Shown here: positions 51,917 through 62,244 of the stretch, one piece after another
Numbering within the stretch: position 1 is the stretch's first letter
Layout of the letters: each line of letters begins with the position of its first letter
Source of the DNA: Lachnospiraceae bacterium
GTDB lineage: Bacteria > Bacillota > Clostridia > Lachnospirales > Lachnospiraceae
DNA: 64,000 nt
Direction of reading: 5' to 3'
Assembly: GCA_016294075.1 (NCBI GenBank)
Contig: JAEDCQ010000001.1
Span: 416,631-480,630 of the forward strand
Position numbers and translations under genes: made by a program
The notes under the pieces: model-generated
Told to the model about the DNA's origin: nothing
Database searches by the model: none
What the model saw: only the letters and a program-made list of their open reading frames with translations

Positions 51917-54028
51917 TTATTTTTTCTTTCCTGTAAATTTCTTTTTTGGAAACTCCATGACAAACTTAAACTGTACACCGGACTTTTCTTCTTCATCCTT
52001 TGTGTAGTGGTATTCTTCCGTACCGCTCGGAATGATATAGGCATCGTATTTCTTGCCCGCCTTGCTTGTAAGCCCCTTTAACAGTGTCTTTTTCCCGGCA
52101 AGCAGGCTTTCCACCTGTTCATCTGACAGGGCAACGCCCATGAGCCGGCTTACATTCATTCCGCACTTATTCTTACAGAAAGCTCCGTATTTTCCCTTTA
52201 CTACTTCTCCACCGCAGTTCGGACATTTACCAAGTACCTTCTGCTCTTGTGCGAACATCTTTTTCTGCTCATCACTGACTTCGTGGTAGGTGTGGATTAA
52301 GTCAGATACCATTGCTTCAATATCTGCCATAAAGTCTTCACGCTCCATCTCCCCCTTTGCAACAAGGGTAAGGGCATTTTCCCAGTCAGCGGTAAGTTTC
52401 GGGGACTTCACCACATCGGGAAGCACCGTAATCAGCTTCATTCCGTCCTCTGTGGGGATCATCTGCTTCTTCTCACGCTTCACGAAACCGTCCTTGACTA
52501 ACTTCTCGATAATGTCTGCTCTGGTGGCAGGTGTACCGAGTCCTTTGCGCTCCACATCGTCACTCATATCCTCGTTTCCGGCTCGTTCCATTGCAGACAA
52601 AAGGGAATCTTCCGTAAAGTGTTTTGGGGGATTTGTGTAATGCTCACTGATCTTTGTCTGTACCCCGTCAAAGGTCTGCCCCTCGGAAAGCTCCGGCAGT
52701 TTCTTCTCCTCCTGCTCTTTCTCTTCCGTTGTCTTAAAAGAACGCTTAAAGGCATCTTCAAAATCTTTCCACCCGTTTTTTAAGACTGACTTGCCGGAAG
52801 CAGCAAAGGTGTAACCACCACAGGAAAGCTCTGCCTTGACCGTTTCATAAAGATGTTTCTCCCCCGTAGCACACAGCAGTCTGTTGGCCACAAGGGATAA
52901 AATCTTTCGCTCCGTTTCCGGCAGTGCTGCAAGGTCAGCTTTGGCAATCTCCATTGTGGGGATAATCGCATGGTGGTCTGTAACCTTTTTGCTGTTTAAC
53001 ACACGCTTAATATCCGGATTGAACATCCTATTTTCCTCAAACAGAATGGAACCAAAAATTGCTTCAATCACATTTCCGGCTGTCTGCTCCATATCGTCAG
53101 ACAAATACTGGCTGTCCGTTCTCGGATAGGTACACAGCTTCTTTTCATAAAGACTCTGCGTGTACTCCAAAGTCTGCTTTGCAGTAAAACCGAATAAGCG
53201 GTTGGCATCCCTCTGAAGCGTGGTAAGGTCATAGAGCTTCGGCGGTGCCACCGTCTTTTCTTCCTTTGCCACAGACGTAACAAGAGCCTGTCCGTTCAGA
53301 CAAGCTCCTGCAACATTTTCTGCTTCTGTTTTACTGTCAATCCTCTCTGTGACCGCATCCACGCCGCCGCAGAGGATATGAGCCATAAAATACTGCTCTT
53401 TCTTGAAATTCATAATCTTGCTTTCACGTTCCACAAGCATGGCAAGGGTAGGTGTCTGTACTCTGCCCACCTTTAACACCTTGCCGCCATATAAAACGGT
53501 AAAAAGCCTTGTACCGTTGATACCCACAAGCCAGTCCGCTTCCTGTCTGCAAAGTGCAGAATGGTATAAATGTTCGTAGTCACTTCCCGGCTTTAAGTTC
53601 TCAAAGCCTTCCCTTATGGCACTTTCCTCCATAGATGAAATCCATAAGCGTTTCATGGGCTTTTTGCAGGAAGCCATGTTGTAGACCAAACGGAAGATAA
53701 GTTCTCCTTCCCGTCCGGCATCGGTGGCACACACTACCTCGTCCACTCTGCTGTCATGCAAAAGACCATAGAGCACATCATACTGCTCTTTGGTATCCTC
53801 CTTGATCTCATACTGCCAATGCTCCGGATTAACGGGAAGGCTCTCGTAAGTCCATTTCTTCCACTGCTCTCCATAGCTTTCCGGTTCTGCAAGCTCGATT
53901 AAGTGTCCCACGCACCAGCTTACAAGATAGCCGCCGCCCTCAAAATATCCGTCCTGCCTGTCTAATGCTCCCAATACATCTGCTATGCTTTTCGCCACAC
54001 TCGGCTTTTCTGCGATTACTAACTGCAT
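51917..54028 (-). CDS. topB: DNA topoisomerase III (type IA), ICE-borne
   Basis: 703 residues. TOPRIM domain at the N-terminus (MQLVIAEKPSVAKSIADVLG, then CATDAGREGELIFRLVYN). The active site Tyr is in LCTYPRTDSQYLSDD (about 306). Further markers: GLGTPATRADIIEKLVKDGF (about 500) and a Cys-rich C-terminal zinc module, CPNCGGEVVKG and CKNKCGM (about 607-630). It resolves single-strand topological links during conjugative replication. Start ATG follows the stop of the DUF4366 gene by one base. Confidence 0.95.
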   Translation of the reverse strand: MQLVIAEKPSVAKSIADVLGALDRQDGYFEGGGYLVSWCVGHLIELAEPESYGEQWKKWTYESLPVNPEHWQYEIKEDTKEQYDVLYGLLHDSRVDEVVCATDAGREGELIFRLVYNMASCKKPMKRLWISSMEESAIREGFENLKPGSDYEHLYHSALCRQEADWLVGINGTRLFTVLYGGKVLKVGRVQTPTLAMLVERESKIMNFKKEQYFMAHILCGGVDAVTERIDSKTEAENVAGACLNGQALVTSVAKEEKTVAPPKLYDLTTLQRDANRLFGFTAKQTLEYTQSLYEKKLCTYPRTDSQYLSDDMEQTAGNVIEAIFGSILFEENRMFNPDIKRVLNSKKVTDHHAIIPTMEIAKADLAALPETERKILSLVANRLLCATGEKHLYETVKAELSCGGYTFAASGKSVLKNGWKDFEDAFKRSFKTTEEKEQEEKKLPELSEGQTFDGVQTKISEHYTNPPKHFTEDSLLSAMERAGNEDMSDDVERKGLGTPATRADIIEKLVKDGFVKREKKQMIPTEDGMKLITVLPDVVKSPKLTADWENALTLVAKGEMEREDFMADIEAMVSDLIHTYHEVSDEQKKMFAQEQKVLGKCPNCGGEVVKGKYGAFCKNKCGMNVSRLMGVALSDEQVESLLAGKKTLLKGLTSKAGKKYDAYIIPSGTEEYHYTKDEEEKSGVQFKFVMEFPKKKFTGKKK

Positions 54029-55612
54029 TTATTCGTCCTCCTCATCGTCTTTTTCAAAGAAATCATCCTCTGTGTCCTCGGTTTCGTCCTCATCTTCCAA
54101 GACTTCTTCTTCCTCGTCCTCCTCATCATCTTCATCAAGGAACTGCTCTTTCTTTTTCTTGACTACCTTGAAATAGTAGCCTGCGCCGATGCCAATAACT
54201 GCAATGATACCAAGCACGATATAGGTTCCCATCGGATTGTCAGTCTGTGCAGGCTGTTCTTCCGGTTCCTCGGTACTTTCTTCCGTACTTTCTTCGCCGT
54301 CCTCCGGTAATTCTTCTGTTTCCTCAGTATCCGTTTCTGTGTTGTTGTTCGGCAATGCGCTGTCACTTACCGGGATTGCAGACTCCAGTGCTGCGGAATT
54401 TTTCGGAAGTGTCTCGCTGTTATCCGTTGTCGTATTTAACAGGTCATTTTCACTGATCTCTGTAAGGAAGTAGACCATTTCCTCATCTCCGTCCCTGTCG
54501 ATAATCAGATAAAACACCTTATCGCTTGCAGTCTGAATGGTATAAAACTCTTTCCCCCTCTCCGACTGTTCTGCATTATTTTCTGCCTGCTCCGAAGCAT
54601 CTGCTTCCTGCATGGCGGCTTTCTTCTGATCTGCAAGGCTCGTTTCCGATGTGGTATTGCCCTCGCTGTCTGTTTTCGTATGCTCCGTTACCTGTCCGGT
54701 AGCAGAGGAAGGCTTGGAAGCTTGCGCACTGACCGGGAGCTGCTTAGCCGGATCGCTTTCGTTACTGTCCTTCGCTTCCGGATCGGTGTAATACGGGTTG
54801 GCTGTCTTATAGACCTCCGACATATTTCCGGCATTGTCCATTGCAGAAATGGTAAAATACTGATACCCTGCATCAAACTGTTGCAGACGGATATTCAAAA
54901 CGCCATTCGTCAGCTCTGTAAATTCATAACCATTCACATAGACTGCCTTGATTCCGGAATCCGTATCGTGTGCCTGTACGCTTAACAGACCATCGCTGAC
55001 CGCCGCATTTAAGGTTGGCTTGGTAAAATCAAAGCACTTAATGTAACGGTTCTTCTCATAGGTATTGCCCTTCTGGTCTGTCACAAGCACATAGACGGTG
55101 CAGTTTTCCGAAATCTCCACATACATATCCTCTGTGATGTCTGTCCAGCTTCCATTCTGTGCGACTTTCGCCTGTACGCTTTTTACGGTAAAGTTGCCGG
55201 ACTTTGCCACATCTTCAACTAAGATATGTACCTTTGTGGTATCATTGTGCCACCCTGTCGGTGTATTGATTGTGATTTTCACGTTGGGATTCACATACTC
55301 ACAAAGACTGTAATCCTCTTTACAGACCTCACATTCCTTATCCACTGAGTACTGTGAGCATTTTTCCTTACAGGTACATTCCGGTGTGGGAATGTCATTG
55401 CCGGACACCGTTGAGCTTTCCTGTTCACTTTCTTCTTTCGTTTCCGTAGGCGATGTTTCTGCTTCACTTTCATTTTCTGCTGTATCCGTATCCTGTGCCT
55501 GTACCGATACGGTATTGTCGCTGTTTGCCATAAATGCCCCAATCGGCATACAGAACAATACTGCCGACAAGATAAGGGACATGATCACCTTAACTGATAA
55601 CTTTTTCTTCAT
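54029..55612 (-). CDS. DUF4366/CD1107-type membrane-anchored ICE protein
   Basis: 527 residues. A signal-like helix at 9-28 and an outer part with a Cys-rich segment (CTCKEKCSQYS, ECEVCKED at about 75-100), two Ig-like/beta-sandwich stretches (VKITINTPTGWHND, about 108) and a Thr/Glu/Ser-rich spacer. A transmembrane helix (YIVLGIIAVIGIGAGYYF) near 460-477 is followed by a highly acidic cytosolic tail of about 40 residues. Family members are always in Tn1549-like transfer modules. A role in cell contact or as a structural part of the transfer apparatus is inferred. Confidence 0.85.
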   Translation of the reverse strand: MKKKLSVKVIMSLILSAVLFCMPIGAFMANSDNTVSVQAQDTDTAENESEAETSPTETKEESEQESSTVSGNDIPTPECTCKEKCSQYSVDKECEVCKEDYSLCEYVNPNVKITINTPTGWHNDTTKVHILVEDVAKSGNFTVKSVQAKVAQNGSWTDITEDMYVEISENCTVYVLVTDQKGNTYEKNRYIKCFDFTKPTLNAAVSDGLLSVQAHDTDSGIKAVYVNGYEFTELTNGVLNIRLQQFDAGYQYFTISAMDNAGNMSEVYKTANPYYTDPEAKDSNESDPAKQLPVSAQASKPSSATGQVTEHTKTDSEGNTTSETSLADQKKAAMQEADASEQAENNAEQSERGKEFYTIQTASDKVFYLIIDRDGDEEMVYFLTEISENDLLNTTTDNSETLPKNSAALESAIPVSDSALPNNNTETDTEETEELPEDGEESTEESTEEPEEQPAQTDNPMGTYIVLGIIAVIGIGAGYYFKVVKKKKEQFLDEDDEEDEEEEVLEDEDETEDTEDDFFEKDDEEDE

Positions 55613-55847
55613 TTCCTGTTCTCTCCTTTTCTTTTTGTGCTAATAACTGCAAAATCTCGTCCTCGCTGAATTTGATAAGTAATTGCAGCTTCTCGGACGA
55701 GATTTTATGCTTTTCGATAATATCCAGTTTTTCAGCTCTTTCCGCCATACGTTTTTCTTCTTCCAGGTTCTTTAACTTTGCCTGTATGGTGGCGAGCTGT
55801 TCTTTTGTCTTTGTGATTTCCTTTTCTATTCTCTGGCTTTTTGTCAT
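55590..55847 (-). CDS. DUF4315-family protein
   Basis: 85 residues, a single long coiled coil (IEKEITKTKEQLATIQAKLK, NLEEEKRMAERAEKLDIIEK) with a short end (EILQLLAQKEKER). DUF4315 lies between the NlpC/P60 and DUF4366 genes in this ICE family. Overlaps the start of the next gene by 23 bp. Function unknown. Confidence 0.8.
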   Translation of the reverse strand: MTKSQRIEKEITKTKEQLATIQAKLKNLEEEKRMAERAEKLDIIEKHKISSEKLQLLIKFSEDEILQLLAQKEKERTGNEEKVIS

Positions 55848-55862
55848 AGTATCTCACTTCCT

Positions 55863-58457
55863 CTAATTCAATCTTCCAAAACTGTAAAAGTGGCTCTGCC
55901 AGTACGGAGTGTTAATGGAAGCATATTTGATTGGATCGCCACAGTGTATCATTACCCCGTTGCCGCAGTAGATGCCTACATGACTGACTGCACCTGCTGA
56001 ATTATAGGTGCCTGTGAAAAAGATAATGTCTCCCGCTTTCGCTTCGCTTGCCGATACAGGAGTACACTGGTCATAAATGCCCTGTGCGGTTGTTCGTGGC
56101 AGATTGTGTACGCCGCTGTTGGTAAATACCCAGCACACAAAACCGGAACAGTCAAAACTTGTGGACGGAGACGAACCGCCCCATACATACGGATATCCTA
56201 AATACTTGGCTGCTTCCTCCATAAGTGCCTGTACGGTTGCATCATCATAGGAATCCGGTGGTATGGCATTTCCCGGCGCACCGCTGCCACCTCCCGGACT
56301 TTCCCCGTAAAGCGTTCCCTCGCCTACATCAAAGTAAAATAACGGATTGTAATACTCTCCGTTATACAAACACTCAATATGCAGATGGCTTCCGGTACTG
56401 CTTCCGGTGTTTCCCGTAGTTCCGATTACCGTCCCTTTGGTTATGCTCTGACCTGCACTGACACTCAGGCTGTCCATGTGGGCATATTTTGTGGTGTAAC
56501 CATCTTTTTCGATGACCACATAATTCCCATAATAGCTGTCATAAGCTGCTGTCGTGACTGTACCGTCATGGGCTGCATAAACGGTTGTGCCTGTGGGCAC
56601 TGCTATATCCACGCCCCGATGCAGTTCCTCATTTCCTGTGTTCGGGTTCTTGCGGTATCCGTAATAGCTTGAAATGTAGTTATACCAGTACAGATCAAGC
56701 GGAGAAGCAAACTGCTGTAAAAGCCCACCTGTTTCTGCATACATGGCATAAATCTCTGTCTGTTCCGCATCCATCTTTCCGGCAACAATGGTTTCCAATG
56801 GTTTGACCGTAAGCACCACCCTTAATATGCTGACTTCGTATTCCTCCTCTTCCTCGTATTCGTATTCTTCCTCTGTCTCCTCTCCTGTTACCGGATCAGT
56901 GACAGTGCGTGTGCCTGTCTTGGTTACTGTCCTTGTCCTTGTTTCCGTATCCGGTGTAAGAGTCAGCGTATACATCTCATCAAAAAGAGCCTGTACCTCG
57001 CTTTCCACCTCACTTGCGGTAAACTCCGTATGGACAGCCGATAAATACCCAATCAGCGTAAACGGATTGTGCCCGATTTCCCCCAGATTATAGGAATACT
57101 CATCATATCCCGGATAATCAGTTTCAATATTGTCAATCTCATTCTGAAGGTCAAGCTCCAGTCTGGTAAACTGCAAGTCTGTCGCATCAATCTCTGCCGG
57201 TTCGCTCAAATAGCTTGCCGCAAGCACCGTAGACTGCGTATCTGCAAACATCGCCCCACAGGACGATACCGAGGTCATAATCATAACAAGAAGCACCGCC
57301 ATGATACCAACTGTTATGAGAACACCCACATTTTTGCTTGCAATCTCCTGTAACTTCTTTGCTATGGCGGTTGCGGTATTGGCGGTCTTTGACACTGCTT
57401 CCTGTGCCGCTTTTGTGGCAGCTCCCTTCTGTCTTGCTTTCAGGTACTCCCGCTTGATACGCTGTTTCTGTAAACGCTTCTGCAATGCTTTTTTCTGCAT
57501 CTGCGGGTTTTCCTCCAAGAACTTCTGGTACTGGAAGTTGACCTCTTTCTGAAACTGCTTCTTTTCCAGCTTCGCTATCTTCGCCCGCTGTCTTGCTTCC
57601 TTTCCCTTATAGTGCCTTTTTACAAAGCCAAACAATTCCTCAGCTTTCTGCTCCGTCTTATGGGCACCTTCCACAGCAGAGTTTTCCTTTTCGTTCTCGG
57701 CAATCTTACCATGTACGAAATTTCTGCTTTCCGTCTGCATTCGCCGCATCGTAGTCTTGGAAAGGCTCTCCTGCTTAAAAGGCTTCTCCTTATCCAGCGG
57801 AACAACCACATATTTCCCTTTGCCCGTTTCCTCGTCAAAAACTCTCTGCAAGGTATATTCCCGCTTCTTGGGAAGTTTTCCTCTAGCCTTTTTGACCTTC
57901 TCTGCGGCTTTCTGCGCCTGTTTCTGTTTCTTTTTTAATTTCTCGCTTCCGGTAAACTCCGAAGCACGATCCTCCGTAAAGACCTTTCCAGCATCTTCCG
58001 TAAAAACGGTATCTTTGGCTTTTTCCCTGTGTTTATGCTCTCGCTGCACACGCTTTTTGTGGTATTTGCCCTTTTCCTGTGACTGCCTGTAAGTGTCCCT
58101 GCGGTGGTAATCCTCTTTTTCTTCCTGCCTTTTCCCGTTTTCCTCCGTCTGACCGGAATTATCCTGTCCTGAAAACGTGTTCTCGGCTTTGGTAAATGCC
58201 ACCTTTTCCTCCTGTCCCTTATCGGCACCGGACTTCTGGACATTTTGTCCAAAAGTTTCCCCATACTCCTTTTTCGCATGGCTTTTCGATGCGCCGGGCT
58301 TTTGTGAAGCTCCAGCTTTCTCCTTTCCGGCATTGGATGCTCTCGGCTGAAAATCTGAACCGCCGCCTTTTTGAAAGTCTGGACTCTCTTTCTTCTGAAA
58401 TTCTTTTACATCCTTTTTATGGGAAGCGGCACTTTTTTCTGTCTTTTTATCTGCCAT
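55863..58457 (-). CDS. M23 and NlpC/P60 double-domain peptidoglycan hydrolase (CD1108 type)
   Basis: 864 residues. A strongly basic, charged N-terminus (1-370) is cytosolic; a transmembrane helix (VGVLITVGIMAVLLVMIMTS) at about 372-392 puts the rest outside. The M23 peptidase domain (about 600-700) has HRGVDIAVP and HLHIE. The NlpC/P60 domain (about 735-860) has WGGSSPSTSFDCSGFVCW (Cys), HVGIYCGN (His) and HCGDP. Together they would cut the cross-bridges of the cell wall so that the transfer channel can pass. ATG overlaps the VirB4 stop. Confidence 0.92.
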   Translation of the reverse strand: MADKKTEKSAASHKKDVKEFQKKESPDFQKGGGSDFQPRASNAGKEKAGASQKPGASKSHAKKEYGETFGQNVQKSGADKGQEEKVAFTKAENTFSGQDNSGQTEENGKRQEEKEDYHRRDTYRQSQEKGKYHKKRVQREHKHREKAKDTVFTEDAGKVFTEDRASEFTGSEKLKKKQKQAQKAAEKVKKARGKLPKKREYTLQRVFDEETGKGKYVVVPLDKEKPFKQESLSKTTMRRMQTESRNFVHGKIAENEKENSAVEGAHKTEQKAEELFGFVKRHYKGKEARQRAKIAKLEKKQFQKEVNFQYQKFLEENPQMQKKALQKRLQKQRIKREYLKARQKGAATKAAQEAVSKTANTATAIAKKLQEIASKNVGVLITVGIMAVLLVMIMTSVSSCGAMFADTQSTVLAASYLSEPAEIDATDLQFTRLELDLQNEIDNIETDYPGYDEYSYNLGEIGHNPFTLIGYLSAVHTEFTASEVESEVQALFDEMYTLTLTPDTETRTRTVTKTGTRTVTDPVTGEETEEEYEYEEEEEYEVSILRVVLTVKPLETIVAGKMDAEQTEIYAMYAETGGLLQQFASPLDLYWYNYISSYYGYRKNPNTGNEELHRGVDIAVPTGTTVYAAHDGTVTTAAYDSYYGNYVVIEKDGYTTKYAHMDSLSVSAGQSITKGTVIGTTGNTGSSTGSHLHIECLYNGEYYNPLFYFDVGEGTLYGESPGGGSGAPGNAIPPDSYDDATVQALMEEAAKYLGYPYVWGGSSPSTSFDCSGFVCWVFTNSGVHNLPRTTAQGIYDQCTPVSASEAKAGDIIFFTGTYNSAGAVSHVGIYCGNGVMIHCGDPIKYASINTPYWQSHFYSFGRLN

Positions 58458-60952
58458 TAACTCGCCTCATCTTTCTTAACTGCTTCCTCTGGTTTGGTGT
58501 TCATAATCGCATAGGTCTTGGTGTTTGTCGGATACTTGTCAACAAACGGGATAACCACGTTGTCAAACAGTATCAGACCGCTCCCCGGCTCGGAATTGGT
58601 TACATGGGCAAGCTGCTTTTCGGAAAGTCCTAACTTATCCGCAAGTATCGCCTGATCCTTTGCATTCTGGTTCAACAGATACACAAAATCACTGTTACCC
58701 AAGATACCCTCGATTTCCTCTGAACGTAAAAAGTCACCCACGTTCTGGGTAAGCCCTGTCGGGATACCTCCCCACTTTCTGAAACGCTTCCAGATTTCCA
58801 CAGAGTAAATGGCAGTCTGCTTTTCCTTTAACAGAAGGTGGAACTCATCACAGTAATAACGGGTGGCAATCTTACGCTCCCTGTTCTGTGATACCCTGTT
58901 CCATACGGCGTCCTGTACAATCAGCATACCAAGCTCCTTTAACTGTTTTCCCAAGTCCCTGATGTCAAAGCAGATAATACGGTTCTGTGAGTCCACGTTG
59001 GTGCGGTGGTTAAAATAATTCTGTGAACCGCTTACATATAGCACAAGGCTGTTGGCAATTCTGACCGCCTTTGCCTTTGCTTCCTTTGCAAGCTCCTTTT
59101 CCACGTTTTTCGGCTCATATTTTAAGAGTGCATTGTATAAGTCCTCAAGGATAGGCATATTTTCCGGCACAGGGTTTTCAAAATAGGTATCGTAGATATG
59201 ACGGATACATTCGTCAATGATACCCTTCTCATCATTCTCCAGACCGTCCTTTCCTCCGGCAATCAGATCACACAGGGTAATGAGAAAGTCACTCTTTAAT
59301 TTCAGAGCTTCCTTGTCCCCTTTGTGGGATAACTGAATATCCATTGGATTCAAATAGTCTTTGGAATCGGTGGCAAGTCTTATGACCTGTCCCTTTAATG
59401 CCTGTACCAATGGGAAATACTCTCCCTCCGGATCACAAATAATAATGTCATCCCTTGTCATAAGGAAACAGGATAAAATCTCCCTCTTTGCGCTGAAGGA
59501 CTTACCGGAACCCGGTGTTCCGAGTATCACACCGTTTGGTGTACGGAGCCTTTTGCGGTCTGCCATAATCATGTTGTTTGAAAGGGCATTTAACCCGTAA
59601 TAAATTGCCGGAGCAGGCATGAATAACTCCTGTGTGCAGAACGGAACAAGGATAGCAGTGCTTTTCGTTGTCAGCACTCTCTCAATTCCGGTATCATTGC
59701 AGCCAATCGGTGCAGATGCCATAAGCCCCTGCTCCTGTAAATACTGCAAGCATCGTAAGTTGCAGTTTGCCTGCTGGATAATGCCGGACACTCTCTGCGT
59801 GATGTTCTCAAGCTCCCTTTTTGTCTTTCCGTAACAGGTAATCAGGAAGGTCATTTTGACAATCTTCTGGTTGCTCGTGTTCAGATCATCTAAAAGCTCT
59901 AAGGTATCCTTTTCATAAGTGATGATGTCCGTAGGTAGAATGTCCATATCGTAACCGCTGCGGACAGCCTTTTTCTGCTCCTCAATCTTCATTTTCTGAA
60001 TGTTCGTCAAAGCTCCCTTTAACATCTTGATTGCCTTTACCGGGTCCATCGTCTGCATGTGCATGGTAATGGTAAGGTTATCATCAATGTCAAGGAGCTT
60101 CTTTAACAGCTCGTCATTAAATCTCGGTGCGATAATATCCAGATAGTGAACACTTCCGTACATACTTCCAGACTTAAATCTGCTCGGATAGCGGAAATCA
60201 AACCCCGGCGGTGCAATATAGTCTTTTACACTCTTTCCGGACTCTGACAGTTCCTTAAATGAAAAACGGAAAGGCTCCATCGTTCCCTGATTAAAATACT
60301 CATGCAGGATACGAAGTCTTTCCTTTCCGTCAAGTGACCGGGCATTCGTGCCAATGTTATTTAAGTTTCGGATAACATCTTTCTCGATATTATTCAGTTT
60401 GTTTTTAGCTTCCTTGTATCCGGTGCTTTCCACACCAAAAATGAGATACTTTGACTTGATGATACCGTTGTTTCCCTTTGCCGACTGATGCTTCAACATC
60501 TGTGTGTATTCCTCACGAATATCGTCAAAATCATCATCCTGCAAAGGTATGTCAAACTGCTCCGCAAGTGCCTGTTCATTGACCTGCCTGTTGAATAAGA
60601 ACAGTTCAAACTTAATGGACGGATCAAAATAATTGATGAGCTTGCTGTACTCCTCTAAAATATCTCCCTGGTCTTCTACTTCCAGAAGGTCATAGTTGAT
60701 GTCGTAAAACTCCACCATCTTCGTGTAAAAATTATGTGTTACCTGACAGATACCATCACGAAACATCTTCTTGAAGGTAATGGTTTTCTGTGCAGTATCC
60801 GGCTTTGCCTGTTCCTTCCCGTTTCCGGCAAGGATACGTCTAAGCTCCACTAACCGCTTCTTTTCAGAAAATGTAAGTCCGGTTTTATTTGCTGCCTGCT
60901 TATTTTCCGGCATTCTGCGGTTTCCGGCTTGCGCCTTTTGCCTTTTCTTCAA
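58457..60952 (-). CDS. VirB4-like conjugation ATPase
   Basis: 831 residues from TTG 60952, which has AAGGAGGT 8 nt upstream and lies in the end of PrgI. The C-terminal ATPase shows Walker A GTPGSGKSFSAKREIL (about 476), Walker B YYCDEFHLLL (about 700) and LTQNVGDFLRSEEIEGIL. The N-terminal half (about 50-430) is the CagE/TrbE-type domain. It powers assembly and substrate passage of the type IV system at the inner face of the membrane. The TTG start and overlap suggest coupling to PrgI translation. Confidence 0.92.
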   Translation of the reverse strand: MKKRQKAQAGNRRMPENKQAANKTGLTFSEKKRLVELRRILAGNGKEQAKPDTAQKTITFKKMFRDGICQVTHNFYTKMVEFYDINYDLLEVEDQGDILEEYSKLINYFDPSIKFELFLFNRQVNEQALAEQFDIPLQDDDFDDIREEYTQMLKHQSAKGNNGIIKSKYLIFGVESTGYKEAKNKLNNIEKDVIRNLNNIGTNARSLDGKERLRILHEYFNQGTMEPFRFSFKELSESGKSVKDYIAPPGFDFRYPSRFKSGSMYGSVHYLDIIAPRFNDELLKKLLDIDDNLTITMHMQTMDPVKAIKMLKGALTNIQKMKIEEQKKAVRSGYDMDILPTDIITYEKDTLELLDDLNTSNQKIVKMTFLITCYGKTKRELENITQRVSGIIQQANCNLRCLQYLQEQGLMASAPIGCNDTGIERVLTTKSTAILVPFCTQELFMPAPAIYYGLNALSNNMIMADRKRLRTPNGVILGTPGSGKSFSAKREILSCFLMTRDDIIICDPEGEYFPLVQALKGQVIRLATDSKDYLNPMDIQLSHKGDKEALKLKSDFLITLCDLIAGGKDGLENDEKGIIDECIRHIYDTYFENPVPENMPILEDLYNALLKYEPKNVEKELAKEAKAKAVRIANSLVLYVSGSQNYFNHRTNVDSQNRIICFDIRDLGKQLKELGMLIVQDAVWNRVSQNRERKIATRYYCDEFHLLLKEKQTAIYSVEIWKRFRKWGGIPTGLTQNVGDFLRSEEIEGILGNSDFVYLLNQNAKDQAILADKLGLSEKQLAHVTNSEPGSGLILFDNVVIPFVDKYPTNTKTYAIMNTKPEEAVKKDEAS

Positions 60953-61307
60953 GGTAGCGCACCTCCTTCTTTATTTTTTCTCTTTCCTCCAACTGCTCGT
61001 AGAGGTTTTCCGATTTATACGGACGTATCCCCGGTGTAAGCATCTTCTGCCGTATCATAAAGTACAGAATTTTTTCTGCCGGAAACCCGTCCCTTTCATA
61101 CATTGCCAAAAAGAAAAATGGCAGCATCACTCCCACCATGATCAGGGCTGCCGCCTGCGTCCCCAAAACTCCCTTTGTAAGAAAATACAAAGGAACTCCG
61201 GTAATGGCAGCTCCGCTAAAACAGATAATCTGTCTTTTGGTAAGATTTAATGCTACTTTCGTTTTGATGCCACTCAGGTCTTTTGGCACTGGTACTGATA
61301 TTGCCAT
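60900..61307 (-). CDS. PrgI-family membrane protein
   Basis: 135 residues from ATG 61307 (AAAGGAGCAGACT upstream); the longer frame is not used. It starts MAISVPVPKDLSGIKTKVAL, with two transmembrane helices at about 27-75, and a cytosolic helical end. PrgI proteins are the VirB3-like partners of VirB4 in Gram-positive type IV systems. It overlaps VirB4 by 53 bp. Confidence 0.85.
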   Translation of the reverse strand: MAISVPVPKDLSGIKTKVALNLTKRQIICFSGAAITGVPLYFLTKGVLGTQAAALIMVGVMLPFFFLAMYERDGFPAEKILYFMIRQKMLTPGIRPYKSENLYEQLEEREKIKKEVRYLEEKAKGASRKPQNAGK

Positions 61308-61358
61308 AGTCTGCTCCTTTCGTGTGCATACCCATATATGGGCAACGCCCACCATGAA

Positions 61359-62231
61359 TTAGTGGGCGTTAAATATTGATTTTGATAAGGAACCTGTCTT
61401 GAATAAACTGAAGCATAAGATTACGGTATAGGCTGCCACAGACCATAAGGCGCTGTGAAGGTTACTTGCCACTGCCACACTTGCCACAAGCACAGCATAG
61501 ATTGCCACACATACCATAATGAAAAATCCCTGAAATGCTAAAGCGATAAGTCCCTTTAGATAGTTTGTTCCGACTGTTCCCCATTCCCTGTTGGTTACGG
61601 TTGCCGCCGGAATTGGTGCTACTGATACATAAAGATATATTTCAATCATACGTCCGTATAAAATGACGGTGATAAGGACGGACATGATTTTCATACACAG
61701 GCTGATGATCATGGTTTCCATGCCAAGTCCTATCAGCTCCCCAATCCCCATGCTGTCAATCTGGCTGTTGAACATGGAAGTAAGCGTAGCCTGCACATCC
61801 AGACTCGTTGAGCCGGATATGGAAGCTGCCGCCTGTGTCACTACATGACTTCCCACGTCAAAGACCGCCATGACAATATCAAAGGTCTTAGAAAGTAAGC
61901 TGACAGCGATACAAGCCTTGAATAAAAAACGGAAAAACAGGCTCGTATCAAAGTCGTGCATGTTGTTTTTGTCGATAACCATTGTGATCAGCTCATAGAC
62001 CAGCACAAAGCTGATAATCATTCCCGCTATGGGGACAATGACATTTTCCGATAACGTCTGCACCATGCTGAAAATACCGGAGTTCCATGAACTGGGTGTC
62101 TTGCTGACCTCCCCTGCAATCGTGCCTACCTTGTCATTCACATCGGTAAACATGGTTTCAAGGTTGGACAGCACCCACCCTTGCAGCATTTCCTTTATGA
62201 AATCAGTGATCTTGTCAATGATTCCACCCAT
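61359..62231 (-). CDS. VirB6/TrbL-like membrane protein
   Basis: 290 residues with six or so transmembrane helices. The start GGIIDKITDFIKEMLQGWVLSN and the central segment VAPIPAATVTNREWGTVGTN are typical of the CD1112/TrbL-like polytopic protein in Tn1549-type systems. It should form the channel through the membrane. It is encoded 14 bp after the Maff2 gene. Confidence 0.85.
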   Translation of the reverse strand: MGGIIDKITDFIKEMLQGWVLSNLETMFTDVNDKVGTIAGEVSKTPSSWNSGIFSMVQTLSENVIVPIAGMIISFVLVYELITMVIDKNNMHDFDTSLFFRFLFKACIAVSLLSKTFDIVMAVFDVGSHVVTQAAASISGSTSLDVQATLTSMFNSQIDSMGIGELIGLGMETMIISLCMKIMSVLITVILYGRMIEIYLYVSVAPIPAATVTNREWGTVGTNYLKGLIALAFQGFFIMVCVAIYAVLVASVAVASNLHSALWSVAAYTVILCFSLFKTGSLSKSIFNAH

Positions 62232-62244
62232 GAAGGACTATCTC